Part shown: positions 6,439 to 12,316 of the stretch, piece by piece
Position numbering within the stretch: the stretch's first letter is position 1
Layout: each line of letters begins with the position of its first letter
Source of the DNA: JAGHKQ01 sp041920565
GTDB lineage: Bacteria; Bacillota; Bacilli; Bacillales; Bacillaceae_G
Assembly (NCBI GenBank): GCA_041920565.1
Contig: JBHGXS010000024.1
Location: 1 to 12,316, forward strand
Direction: 5' to 3'
DNA length: 12,316 nt
Translations under genes and position numbers: made by a program
Notes under the pieces: generated by a model
Databases searched by the model: none
What the model was told of the DNA's origin: nothing
The model's input: only the letters and a program-made list of their open reading frames with translations

Positions 6439-7335
6439 TTAGGTATCGGGAGTATTGCTATTATCAACGCATAACAGGCGTTCGTGCTCAGGTTCCACAT
6501 GAATTAATACTTTAGCATTGTGAAGCGCTCCTTGAAGGTCTTTTTCGATTTGGTCGCACAATTCATGAGCCATCTCGATGTTCATGCTTGACGGTACGAC
6601 GAGATGAAAGTCTATATGCTCTTCAGAACCTGAACGGCGTGTTCGAAGGTCGTGATATTCAATATAACGATTTTTGTACGATTGAAGAATATCGCGAATT
6701 GCCTTTTCCTCCGTCTCTGCCAGACCGGTGTCAACTAATGGATTAAAGGATTCTTTCACTAATTCAAAGGCTTCTCTCATGATGTACAGGGCAATAGCGA
6801 TGCCTATAAGAGGATCTAAAATGGTCCAGTTCGTAATGTTGACAAGCAATAAACTGGCGGCAACTCCTAAAGAAGAATAGACATCCGTAAGAAGATGAAG
6901 GGCATTAGACTGCATAGCTACAGAACGAGTTTCCTGTCCTGCCTTTTGTACAATTTTCCCCACAGTAAAGTTGAGTGCGGCGCCGACTAACATTACGATA
7001 ATTCCTAACCAAGGAAGATGAATAGGTGTCGGTTCAATAATTTTGTGTACAGATTCATATATAATCCAAACACCGGCTACAAAAATTAGAAGTGTTTCTA
7101 TCGTCCCTGATACGTTTTCGAATTTTCCATGTCCGTACGGATGTTTTGGATCGGGCGGCTTGTTCGCGATTCTAACAGCAAAAAAAGCAATAACAGATGC
7201 TGCCAGATCCAAAGAAGAATGGATGGCTTCTGAAATAACCGCAACCGATCCCGTAACAATTCCAACTGCAAGCTTTAATAATACTACAAATGTATTGCTG
7301 GCAACAGAAAGACCGGCAATTTTGCTTGAGCGCAC
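6439..7335 (-). CDS. Cation diffusion facilitator (CDF) metal exporter, probably Zn(II)
   Basis: A six-helix CDF protein with a C-terminal cytoplasmic domain, expected to export divalent metal in exchange for protons. Numbered from a longer reading starting at 7344, the transport site is H42-x3-D46 in TM2 and H150-x3-D154 in TM5. This is the HD-HD quartet of Zn-selective members such as ZitB and ZnT proteins, not the DD-HD quartet of FieF. D65-x2-H68-P-Y-G-H72-G-K-x-E is the conserved site-B loop. The C-terminal domain has H-x-D-x-H-x-x-V and H-V-E-P-E-H. The start is most likely GTG at 7333-7335 (298 residues), because AGGAG (7344-7348) sits 8 nt upstream. The GTG at 7342 overlaps the SD, and the ATG at 7339 is only 2 nt from it. 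It lies near cadCA and a ZIP gene, in line with a zinc role. Substrate is inference. Confidence 0.9.
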   Translation of the reverse strand: MRSSKIAGLSVASNTFVVLLKLAVGIVTGSVAVISEAIHSSLDLAASVIAFFAVRIANKPPDPKHPYGHGKFENVSGTIETLLIFVAGVWIIYESVHKIIEPTPIHLPWLGIIVMLVGAALNFTVGKIVQKAGQETRSVAMQSNALHLLTDVYSSLGVAASLLLVNITNWTILDPLIGIAIALYIMREAFELVKESFNPLVDTGLAETEEKAIRDILQSYKNRYIEYHDLRTRRSGSEEHIDFHLVVPSSMNIEMAHELCDQIEKDLQGALHNAKVLIHVEPEHERLLCVDNSNTPDT

Positions 7336-7371
7336 ATACATCACTCCTAGATTTCGTAATGAGATGTATCT

Positions 7372-7399
7372 TCTATATAGTAGGAAGCAGGCAGTTCAA
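7372..7399 (-). promoter_or_regulatory. Candidate promoter of the CDF gene
   Basis: On the minus strand TTGAAC (7394-7399), a 16-bp spacer and TATAGA (7372-7377), about 37 bp upstream of the GTG start. No clear operator palindrome is seen next to it. Confidence 0.4.
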
Positions 7400-7558
7400 G
7401 TGAAACGGATAAAACTCCATACTATTAATATTTTGTTACAAAAGAAGATAATATGTAGGAAGAAAATACGAATGTAAAAGAAGCTGATATAAAATGCAAA
7501 TATTAACATGCATACCTATATGGTAAAATAGTGGGTTTCATGTCGCTAGGAGAGGAAA

Positions 7559-7642
7559 CTGCCTTTCATCCAACTTCTTGTTGGGCTGTTTTTACTGCTT
7601 TGCCTGCTTGTCTTTATTACAAATTCAACTTTTGAAGGCTAA
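7559..7642 (+). CDS. Possible 27-residue single-span membrane microprotein with CTG start
   Basis: A strong Shine-Dalgarno AGGAGAGG (7548-7555) precedes a CTG at 7559-7561, with 6 nt between AGGAG and CTG. The frame reads (M)PFIQLLVGLFLLLCLLVFI and then TNSTFEG before TAA: one membrane helix (about residues 3-20) and a short polar tail. An in-frame TAG just upstream (within the SD) rules out a longer form, and no ATG, GTG or TTG start is available at the beginning of this frame. A weak promoter (TTAACA 7503-7508, 15 bp, TAAAAT 7524-7529) lies upstream and a hairpin (7648-7682) lies 5 bp after the stop, so it has the outline of a complete gene. I do not recognise the family. The hydrophobic pattern could be chance in T-rich DNA. 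Confidence 0.4.
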   Translation: MPFIQLLVGLFLLLCLLVFITNSTFEG

Positions 7643-7647
7643 AAGGA

Positions 7648-7682
7648 CATGAATCCTCTGCCTTTTCCACAGTGGATTCATG
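7648..7682. terminator. Hairpin after the small membrane ORF
   Basis: CATGAATCC (7648-7656) pairs with GGATTCATG (7674-7682), with three further inner pairs after one mismatch and a 9-nt loop. There is no real T-run on either side, so it may be a weak terminator or an RNA-stabilising hairpin. Confidence 0.4.
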
Positions 7683-7719
7683 CTGTTCGTTTCAAAATAA
7701 TGATTCTGTAATTTCCATT

Positions 7720-7758
7720 AAGAAAAAGCCAACTATATGGTTTTACAATAGTTGGCTT
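7720..7758 (-). terminator. Intrinsic terminator of cadCA
   Basis: On the minus strand AAGCCAACTAT (7726-7736 on plus) pairs with ATAGTTGGCTT (7748-7758), 11 bp with an 11-nt loop, followed by TTTTTCTT. It begins 8 bp after the cadA stop codon. Confidence 0.85.
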
Positions 7759-7766
7759 CATAGATG

Positions 7767-10121
7767 TTATATGCTTTTTACTTTCAGTACGCGCATGGCG
7801 TTGAGGACAGCCAGGACAGTCACGCCTACGTCTGAAAATACAGCTTCCCACATAGTCGCAATTCCAAAAGCGCCCAATAAAAGAAATACTCCTTTTACCC
7901 CTAAGGCAAAAATAATGTTTTGCCATACAATTGTGCGGGTGCGTTTGGCGATTTTAATGGCAGATGCGATTTTGGAAGGTTCATCTGTCATGATGACCAC
8001 ATCAGCCGCTTCAATTGCAGCATCCGAACCGAGTCCGCCCATTGCAATTCCAACGTCCGCTCTTGCGAGAACCGGTGTATCGTTAATACCATCACCGACA
8101 AAGATTAATTTTTCTTTTGGCGATTTTTGCAAATCGAGTTTTTCCACCTCTTCTACTTTTTGATGAGGCAGTAATTCAGCATGCACTTCATCTAAACCAA
8201 GTTCATGTCCGACCGCTTCTCCGACTGCTTTTGCATCTCCCGTTAACATAACTGTCTTTTTCACGCCCAGTTCTTTTAACATGCGGATTGCTTCAGTGGA
8301 GTCTTCTTTTACTTTATCTGAGATGACAATATATCCTGCGTATTCCTTGTCAACAGCTATATGAACTAAGGTTCCAATCACATTCGGCTGTTCAAATGAA
8401 ATCCCTTCTTTTTTCATAAGCATGGCGTTTCCGACTAATATTTCTTTGTTATTTACTGTTACTTGAATGCCGTGTCCGGAAATTTCATTATAATCTTCAA
8501 GCGCACTTTCATTTATATCTTTTCCATATGCTTTACGAATGGAAAGAGCAATCGGATGATTAGAATGAACTTCAGCCAATGCCGCATACTCCAATAACTC
8601 TTCTTCAGTACTGTTTCCTGCAGGATAAATGCCTGTCACATCAAAAACGCCTTTTGTCAACGTTCCGGTTTTATCAAATACTACGTATTTTACGTCGTTT
8701 AGCGCTTCTAAATAGTTTCCTCCCTTTATGAGAATACCGTTTTTAGAAGCACCGCCAATTCCTCCAAAGAAGCCGAGAGGAATGGAAACCACAAGTGCAC
8801 ATGGACATGAAATAACCAGGAATACTAATGCACGATAAATCCAATCTGCAAATGAAGCTCCTTCTACAATAAGAGGAGGGAGGAATGCTAATGCCGCAGC
8901 GGTAATGACGACAACCGGTGTATAGTAACGGGCAAACTTTGTAATAAAGCTTTCCGTTGGCGCTTTTCGGCTGCTTGCATTTTGCACAAGATCTAAAATT
9001 TTAGAAACAGTGGATTCTCCAAACTCCTTTGTTACTTGTACAGTCAAGACACCATTTTTATTAATAAATCCGCTTAATACATTTTCTCCCGGTTCCACTT
9101 CGCGCGGTACCGATTCACCGGTTAACGCAGACGTGTCGACCATAGAACTTCCGTCAATCACCTTTCCGTCCAACGGCACTTTTTCACCAGGTTTTACAAT
9201 AATGATTTCACCGATATTTACCTTTTCGGGAGACACTTGTTGTACTTCATTCCCTATTTTTACATTGGCATAGTCAGGACGGATGTCCATAAGAGCGCTG
9301 ATGGATTTGCGGGAACGATTCACGGCGATTCCTTGGAATAACTCGCCGACTTGATAAAACAGCATAACTGCAACCGCTTCGGGGAATTCTTTTATCGCAA
9401 ACGCACCAAGAGTCGCAATAGCCATCAAGAAGTTCTCATCAAACACTTGCCCGCGAGTAATATTTTTTAGTGCACGGGCCACCACATCACCGCCCGCAAT
9501 GAAATATGCTACTACAAACAGTGCAATTTCGAATGCCTCCGGCAGACCTCCAAAAGCAGCGATAGCGGTAAGTACACCGCCAATAGCCAGCTTCCAGATG
9601 GTTTTCTTTGTCTCTCCTGTTCCATGATCGTGATTCCTGTGCGTTTCTTTGTTAATCGCTACGACTTCCACATCCGGCTCCAGCCGATTTATAATTGCCT
9701 TTACTTGGTCCGTAACAATTTCCATTTGATTAGAATCTGCAACCTCAACTGTAAGATTTTTGGATACAAAATCCAACCCGCTTGCGGTTATTCCCGGTAT
9801 GTTTTTTACTTGTGCATCAATTTTAGAAGCACAGTTAGCACAGTCCAATCCTTTCAGTAAAAATATTTGTTTATTAGAAGAACTTGTTCTCTTCGTTTTT
9901 TCTTTTATATGAATGTGCGGTTCCAGTTTTTTTACAATCTGCTTCGCTTCCGCCACCACTTCTTCTTTTTCTGCTTCGAGCGTCAATGTCTGCGTAGCAA
10001 AGTTGACGGAACAAAATGATACGCCATCAACTCCTTTGACGCCATTTTCAATTTTAGTGGCACAGCTTGCGCAATCCAAACCTTCTAATATAAGCTCTCT
10101 CTTTTTTGCTTTTTCTGCCAT
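7767..10121 (-). CDS. cadA: P1B-2-type Zn/Cd/Pb-exporting ATPase CadA
   Basis: Pumps Zn(II), Cd(II) and Pb(II) out of the cytoplasm using ATP. Numbered from the ATG at 10119-10121 (784 residues): two N-terminal HMA metal-binding domains with GLDCASC (Cys17, Cys20) and GLDCANC (Cys94, Cys97), a short His-bearing linker (H-R-N-H-D-H), TGES (334-337), the membrane CPC (439-441), the phosphorylated Asp483 in DKTGTLT, the HP motif (His522-Pro523), GDGIND (676-681), and in the last helices Lys743 and Asp764, the pair that marks the P1B-2 zinc group (as in ZntA). Two HMA domains make it longer than classical S. aureus CadA (727 residues, one HMA). The start is chosen by AAGGGAG (10131-10137) at 9 nt. 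A GTG at 10149-10151, overlapping the cadC stop, has its SD too close. The gene follows cadC by 26 bp in one operon. Confidence 0.95.
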   Translation of the reverse strand: MAEKAKKRELILEGLDCASCATKIENGVKGVDGVSFCSVNFATQTLTLEAEKEEVVAEAKQIVKKLEPHIHIKEKTKRTSSSNKQIFLLKGLDCANCASKIDAQVKNIPGITASGLDFVSKNLTVEVADSNQMEIVTDQVKAIINRLEPDVEVVAINKETHRNHDHGTGETKKTIWKLAIGGVLTAIAAFGGLPEAFEIALFVVAYFIAGGDVVARALKNITRGQVFDENFLMAIATLGAFAIKEFPEAVAVMLFYQVGELFQGIAVNRSRKSISALMDIRPDYANVKIGNEVQQVSPEKVNIGEIIIVKPGEKVPLDGKVIDGSSMVDTSALTGESVPREVEPGENVLSGFINKNGVLTVQVTKEFGESTVSKILDLVQNASSRKAPTESFITKFARYYTPVVVITAAALAFLPPLIVEGASFADWIYRALVFLVISCPCALVVSIPLGFFGGIGGASKNGILIKGGNYLEALNDVKYVVFDKTGTLTKGVFDVTGIYPAGNSTEEELLEYAALAEVHSNHPIALSIRKAYGKDINESALEDYNEISGHGIQVTVNNKEILVGNAMLMKKEGISFEQPNVIGTLVHIAVDKEYAGYIVISDKVKEDSTEAIRMLKELGVKKTVMLTGDAKAVGEAVGHELGLDEVHAELLPHQKVEEVEKLDLQKSPKEKLIFVGDGINDTPVLARADVGIAMGGLGSDAAIEAADVVIMTDEPSKIASAIKIAKRTRTIVWQNIIFALGVKGVFLLLGAFGIATMWEAVFSDVGVTVLAVLNAMRVLKVKSI

Positions 10122-10147
10122 ACTCGTTCTCTCCCTTGAGGTTGCTG

Positions 10148-10522
10148 TCACTCCTCATTGACGTGTTGGAATGCCTGATCGAAAATTTCTTTCACGTGAT
10201 GATCTGCCAGAAAGTAGTACACAACTTTTCCTTCTTTTCGGTTTTTCACCAGCTTTGCTTGTTTTAGCACACGCAATTGATGAGAAATAGACGATTGTGT
10301 CATGCCAAGTAAATATGCTAAATCACAAACGCACATCTCTGATGTGAATAAAGAATGTAAAATACGTGTGCGTGTACGGTCGCCTAATACTTTAAAGAGT
10401 TCGGCTACATTACTTAAGCTTTCTTCGTTTGGAAGGGTTTCTTTTACTTTTGCGATGACTTCTTCATGAATCACAGTTTGACTGCAGGACTCGCTGCACA
10501 CTTCTGCTTTATCTTCAACCAT
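10148..10522 (-). CDS. cadC: ArsR/SmtB-family metal sensor CadC
   Basis: A winged-helix repressor that releases the cadCA promoter when it binds Cd(II), Pb(II) or Zn(II). The 124-residue length fits CadC. Both classical metal sites appear complete: the alpha3N site with Cys9 and Cys13 in the N-terminal arm plus Cys64 and Cys66 in the E-M-C-V-C-D-L box, and the alpha5 site with D107-x-H109-x10-H120-x2-E123. The recognition helix is S-Q-S-S-I-S-H-Q-L-R-V-L (about 75-86, with T-Q in place of the first S-Q) and the wing is K-N-R-K-E-G-K-V-V-Y-Y. ATG 10520-10522 has AGGTGA (10529-10534) at 6 nt. The operator lies 22 bp upstream, and cadA follows in the same operon, so it is autoregulated. Confidence 0.95.
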   Translation of the reverse strand: MVEDKAEVCSESCSQTVIHEEVIAKVKETLPNEESLSNVAELFKVLGDRTRTRILHSLFTSEMCVCDLAYLLGMTQSSISHQLRVLKQAKLVKNRKEGKVVYYFLADHHVKEIFDQAFQHVNEE

Positions 10523-10544
10523 TGTCGTTCACCTCTCGGATATG

Positions 10545-10570
10545 AATATATGAACAATTGTTCATATATT
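10545..10570. promoter_or_regulatory. CadC operator, 26-bp perfect palindrome
   Basis: The half-site AATATATGAACAA is followed directly by its exact reverse complement. It contains the TATATGAA-TTCATATA core known for ArsR/SmtB-family operators (SmtB, CzrA, CadC). It covers the expected transcription start just downstream of the cadC -10, so bound CadC would block initiation. Confidence 0.92.
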
Positions 10571-10571
10571 T

Positions 10572-10601
10572 AGTATATGCTTTTACTTTTTAATGTGTCA
10601 A
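10572..10601 (-). promoter_or_regulatory. Sigma-A promoter of cadCA
   Basis: On the minus strand a perfect TTGACA (10596-10601), an 18-bp spacer and TATACT (10572-10577). This is the best promoter in the window. The start of transcription would fall near 10565, inside the operator. Confidence 0.88.
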
Positions 10602-10742
10602 TGAAAGAAAGAGGGAGACTGTCAAAATTTTTAAATCAGCCGGTGTAATTATTGTTCGTCCTTTCGTACTAAATGATAATTCAAATATAGTTGATGCTTT
10701 GTTGCAATACGAATGATGAAATTGAAAAAGGGTAGAAAGATA

Positions 10743-10910
10743 ATGGAGCACTATCGTTCTTTTTTGGTATCGGTTGAAGTATACTATTAGTTATTGCAGA
10801 ATGCGGTTCAAATAAAAGGTGCGTCCACTTTAGAAATTCGTCAATATATTGATGAACAGTATAAAGAGCGATATGCAAAGTCGACACCGACTCCAATGAC
10901 GAGCGCATAA
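10743..10910 (+). pseudogene. Small ORF interrupted by an in-frame TAG
   Basis: In one frame ATG (10743-10745) begins MEHYRSFLVSVEVYY, then TAG (10788-10790), and continues LLQNAVQIKGASTLEIRQYI and onward to a Pro/Thr-rich end (KSTPTPMTSA) and TAA at 10908-10910. The second part has the amphipathic, charged look of a real protein (E-I-R-Q-Y-I-D-E-Q-Y-K-E-R-Y). The total would be 54 amino acids without the stop. In-frame ATGs also occur 30 and 33 bases further upstream. No strong ribosome-binding site is seen. Terminator 10925-10960 follows at normal distance. The best reading is a small Bacillus-type gene with a nonsense mutation. I do not recognise the family. Read-through, or a shorter gene with a TTG start after the TAG, are alternatives. 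Confidence 0.4.
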
Positions 10911-10924
10911 ATAAATACAGAAAC

Positions 10925-10960
10925 AAAAGACATTCAAGGGAGCACTCGCATGTCTTTTTT
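10925..10960. terminator. Bidirectional terminator between the interrupted ORF and the ZIP gene
   Basis: AAAAGACAT (10925-10933) pairs with ATGTCTTTT (10950-10958) around a 16-nt loop. On plus it ends in six T; on minus the left arm reads TTTTGTTT. It directly adjoins the ZIP stop codon at 10959-10961. Confidence 0.7.
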
Positions 10961-11699
10961 AATGATGGTGCATAAATAAATCAAAGTATAGTTTTACAAT
11001 GATTGCTCCAGCAGAAGAATACAGGAGAAATGGAAGAAAAAACAATTTCTGTTTTGCTTTCCACAACATTTCATGTATTGCAACATAACTAAGAGTCCCC
11101 ACAGCACTTCCCATGATGATACCTTGTAAGTGATTGGCTTTTGTTTGGATGGCCCCGCCAATGAATACTCCCATTCCTAACACGAAAGATAAGATCAGAA
11201 TTGTCAAAAGGAATGAGGTAAGTTTTGAAGGTGTGAATAGGAAAGGAATAATTAATGCTAATCCTTCTGGGATATGATGAAAAACAACTGCCAGCAGCAA
11301 GGAGGATGAAGTTTCTTCATTTGTAACCATGGAAGATCCGAGAGCGATTCCTGTAGGGATGTTGTGAATGCATATAGCGAGCGCTAAAAATAAAAAAGCT
11401 TGAAATGCTTGTAAACTTCTTCTTTCAGCAGTTGAACTGTGAAAGTATGTATCGATCAACATCATAAATAACAATCCAAATGTAATGCCCAGACCCGGAC
11501 CAGCAGAATGATATGCAGAGAACGTTTCCGGGATGAGTTCTAGACAGAGTAAACTAATTAATGCCCCGCCACAGAAGGCGTATAATCCGTACATTTTTTC
11601 CTCTATTAGTTGTTTTGTAATAAATCCAACAATTCCTCCAAACAGAAGTCCTCCAAATGCAAATGTGACCGCTGTTAACGGTAGCATAAACAGATCCAT
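10959..11699 (-). CDS. ZIP-family divalent metal transporter
   Basis: An eight-helix ZIP protein (246 residues), expected to move Zn(II) or a similar divalent metal, usually inward. Visible motifs are L-E-L-I-P-E (53-58), TM4 H112-N-I-P-T-G117 and TM5 H141-H-I-P-E145-G-L-A, plus a late H-E (A-I-H-E-M). In the common TM4 motif HNxPEG the Glu is a metal ligand; here it is Thr116. The C-terminus ends in M-H-H-H. The start is the ATG at 11697-11699, because GGGAG (11707-11711) lies 7 nt upstream. An in-frame ATG 39 bases earlier (11736-11738) has no ribosome-binding site and would place polar residues before the first helix. Placed after cadCA in the same orientation but with its own upstream region, and separated from cadC by the interrupted ORF. 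Direction of transport and metal are inferred from the family. Confidence 0.88.
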   Translation of the reverse strand: MDLFMLPLTAVTFAFGGLLFGGIVGFITKQLIEEKMYGLYAFCGGALISLLCLELIPETFSAYHSAGPGLGITFGLLFMMLIDTYFHSSTAERRSLQAFQAFLFLALAICIHNIPTGIALGSSMVTNEETSSSLLLAVVFHHIPEGLALIIPFLFTPSKLTSFLLTILILSFVLGMGVFIGGAIQTKANHLQGIIMGSAVGTLSYVAIHEMLWKAKQKLFFLPFLLYSSAGAIIVKLYFDLFMHHH

Positions 11700-11747
11700 C
11701 TCTTCACTCCCTAGGTAATAATTGTTTTCTTTTATCATATTAGGATG

Positions 11748-11753
11748 ATTATA
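11748..11753 (-). promoter_or_regulatory. Candidate -10 element of the ZIP gene
   Basis: A perfect TATAAT on the minus strand, about 50 bp upstream of the ZIP start. No convincing -35 is seen 16-18 bp further up, so this is tentative. No Zur-type palindrome was found nearby. Confidence 0.3.
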
Positions 11754-12060
11754 AGGTTAGTCCATCGTTTACAGCTGTGCGTAATAAATATAAGTATTTT
11801 TTATATATTGATATATAAATATTTCGTGCAGTCTGCTGCCAGAGTTCGTGATTTGCCTGCACGATAGAAGAGTTCAAACACTTCATATTTTCATTTTATC
11901 AGTAACAGTTTGGATAGGAGTTATTTTCCTTTAATATTACAACGTTTACTATACTATATAGAGTATCTATTTAATTATCCTATTGTAGGAATAGATGAGT
12001 TTTGGGGTAAATACATTTGGATGAAATTTTGAGGCATTTCAATATTAATAAATTTTTTAA
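11754..12060. other. AT-rich intergenic stretch without a convincing gene
   Basis: I see no reading frame with a ribosome-binding site on either strand. There is an AT-only inverted repeat, TTTATATAT (11800-11808) and ATATATAAA (11811-11819), and an 8-bp inverted pair TCGTGCAG / CTGCACGA (11824-11831, 11857-11864) with a 25-nt loop. The stretch separates the ZIP gene from the IS200/IS605 left end. Confidence 0.5.
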
Positions 12061-12067
12061 CATTGTC

Positions 12068-12152
12068 CCGAAAGAAGTCTCCCACTTCTAAACGTGAAGG
12101 TGCGACAGCATCAGTGAAAGTGGGAGATGAATTTCGGTTAGGCGTAGCCTAA
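12068..12152 (+). repeat. Folded left end of an IS200/IS605 element
   Basis: An outer pair CCGAAA / TTTCGG (12068-12073, 12132-12137) encloses a 10-bp perfect stem TCTCCCACTT / AAGTGGGAGA (12078-12087, 12118-12127). A second hairpin, TTAGGC-GTA-GCCTAA (12138-12152), follows at once. TnpA enzymes of this family recognise hairpins at the element ends in single-stranded DNA, so these are likely the TnpA-binding structure. The element boundary itself (a short target sequence 5' of the left hairpin) cannot be fixed from this side alone. Confidence 0.65.
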
Positions 12153-12154
12153 AG

Positions 12155-12183
12155 TTGTTTCCTTTTTTGCGTTGCGATATAAT
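12155..12183 (+). promoter_or_regulatory. Promoter of tnpA
   Basis: TTGTTT (12155-12160), a 17-bp spacer and a perfect TATAAT (12178-12183), 32 bp before the tnpA start. Confidence 0.65.
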
Positions 12184-12215
12184 CAGTCTTAGACAAAAGA
12201 AAGGCTATTATATCA

Positions 12216-12316
12216 ATGAAATTAGATAACAATAATCATTCAGTATTCTTGTTGTATTATCACCTTGTTTTGGTCGTGAAATATCGTAGAAAAGTGATTG
12301 ATGATACTATATCTGA
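12216..12316 (+). CDS. tnpA: IS200/IS605-family transposase TnpA, N-terminal fragment
   Basis: The first 33 codons are visible before the window ends: MKLDNNNHSVFLLYYHLVLV and then VKYRRKVIDDTIS. The block H-x-V-x-x-L-x-Y-H-L-V-x-V-x-K-Y-R-R-K-V is the N-terminal strand region of Y1-type HUH transposases, which move single-stranded DNA. The HUH motif and catalytic Tyr lie beyond the window. AAAGG (12200-12204) precedes the ATG by 11 nt. Whether a tnpB nuclease gene follows cannot be seen. Confidence 0.92.
   Translation, partial: MKLDNNNHSVFLLYYHLVLVVKYRRKVIDDTIS

Larger units (their letters stand above)
12068..12316 (+). mobile_element. IS200/IS605-family insertion sequence, left part
   Basis: Comprises the folded left end, the tnpA promoter and the start of tnpA. 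The start given is the first base of the outer stem; the true left boundary may lie some bases further left. The right end is outside the window. Confidence 0.8.

Noticed and set aside
7540..7635. ATG frame MSLGEETAFHPTSC... overlapping the small membrane ORF
   Set aside because: No Shine-Dalgarno before this ATG, and the strong SD here points to the CTG in the other frame.
7345..7766. CRISPR array, tRNA or rRNA in this or any other gap
   Set aside because: No regularly spaced repeats and no cloverleaf or rRNA-like sequence were seen in any intergenic region.
10681..10926. 81-codon minus-strand frame between cadC and the ZIP gene
   Set aside because: It is antisense to the interrupted plus-strand ORF, has no ribosome-binding site and reads like a shadow.

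Overview
The window reads as chromosome of a low-GC Gram-positive bacterium of the Bacillaceae. The proteins (PgcA, a LytR-CpsA-Psr enzyme, a YhdB-like small protein, a YdbS/YdbT pair, CadA/CadC) are Bacillus-type, the ribosome-binding sites are strong and purine-rich, and genes end in hairpins with T-runs. The IS4-type and IS200/IS605-type elements at the two edges are also common in this family. I cannot name the species.

Layout. Bases 1-474 are the 3' end of an IS4/IS231-like element, with the transposase C-terminus, a terminator-like hairpin and the probable right terminal repeat. It abuts the 3' end of a small DUF1540 gene on the minus strand. Next come pgcA (plus), a shared bidirectional terminator and a convergent LCP-family gene (minus) that carries a lipoprotein signal. 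A YhdB-like small gene (minus) follows, then, divergently, a two-gene ydbS-ydbT-like operon of bacterial PH-domain membrane proteins that ends in a strong terminator.

From 6439 to 11699 the window is mainly about metals. It holds a CDF-family exporter whose transport site suggests Zn(II), a cadC-cadA operon (ArsR/SmtB sensor plus P1B-2 ATPase) with a near-ideal promoter and a 26-bp perfect palindromic operator, and a ZIP-family transporter. All four are on the minus strand, in at least three transcription units. Together they could set the balance of Zn uptake and Zn/Cd/Pb efflux. Between them lie a possible 27-codon single-membrane-span gene with a CUG start (7559-7642) and a small plus-strand ORF interrupted by an in-frame TAG (10743-10910).

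Bases 11700-12060 are AT-rich with no convincing gene. The right edge enters an IS200/IS605-family element: a strongly folded left end, a sigma-A-like promoter and the first 33 codons of tnpA.

PgcA supplies glucose-1-phosphate for UDP-glucose, and the LCP enzyme attaches wall polymers, so the first half has a cell-envelope theme. No wholly new multi-gene system is evident. The items most worth a second look are the apparent AUA start of the DUF1540 gene, the CUG-initiated microprotein, the lipoprotein form of the LCP enzyme, the TAG-interrupted small ORF and the folded IS left end.
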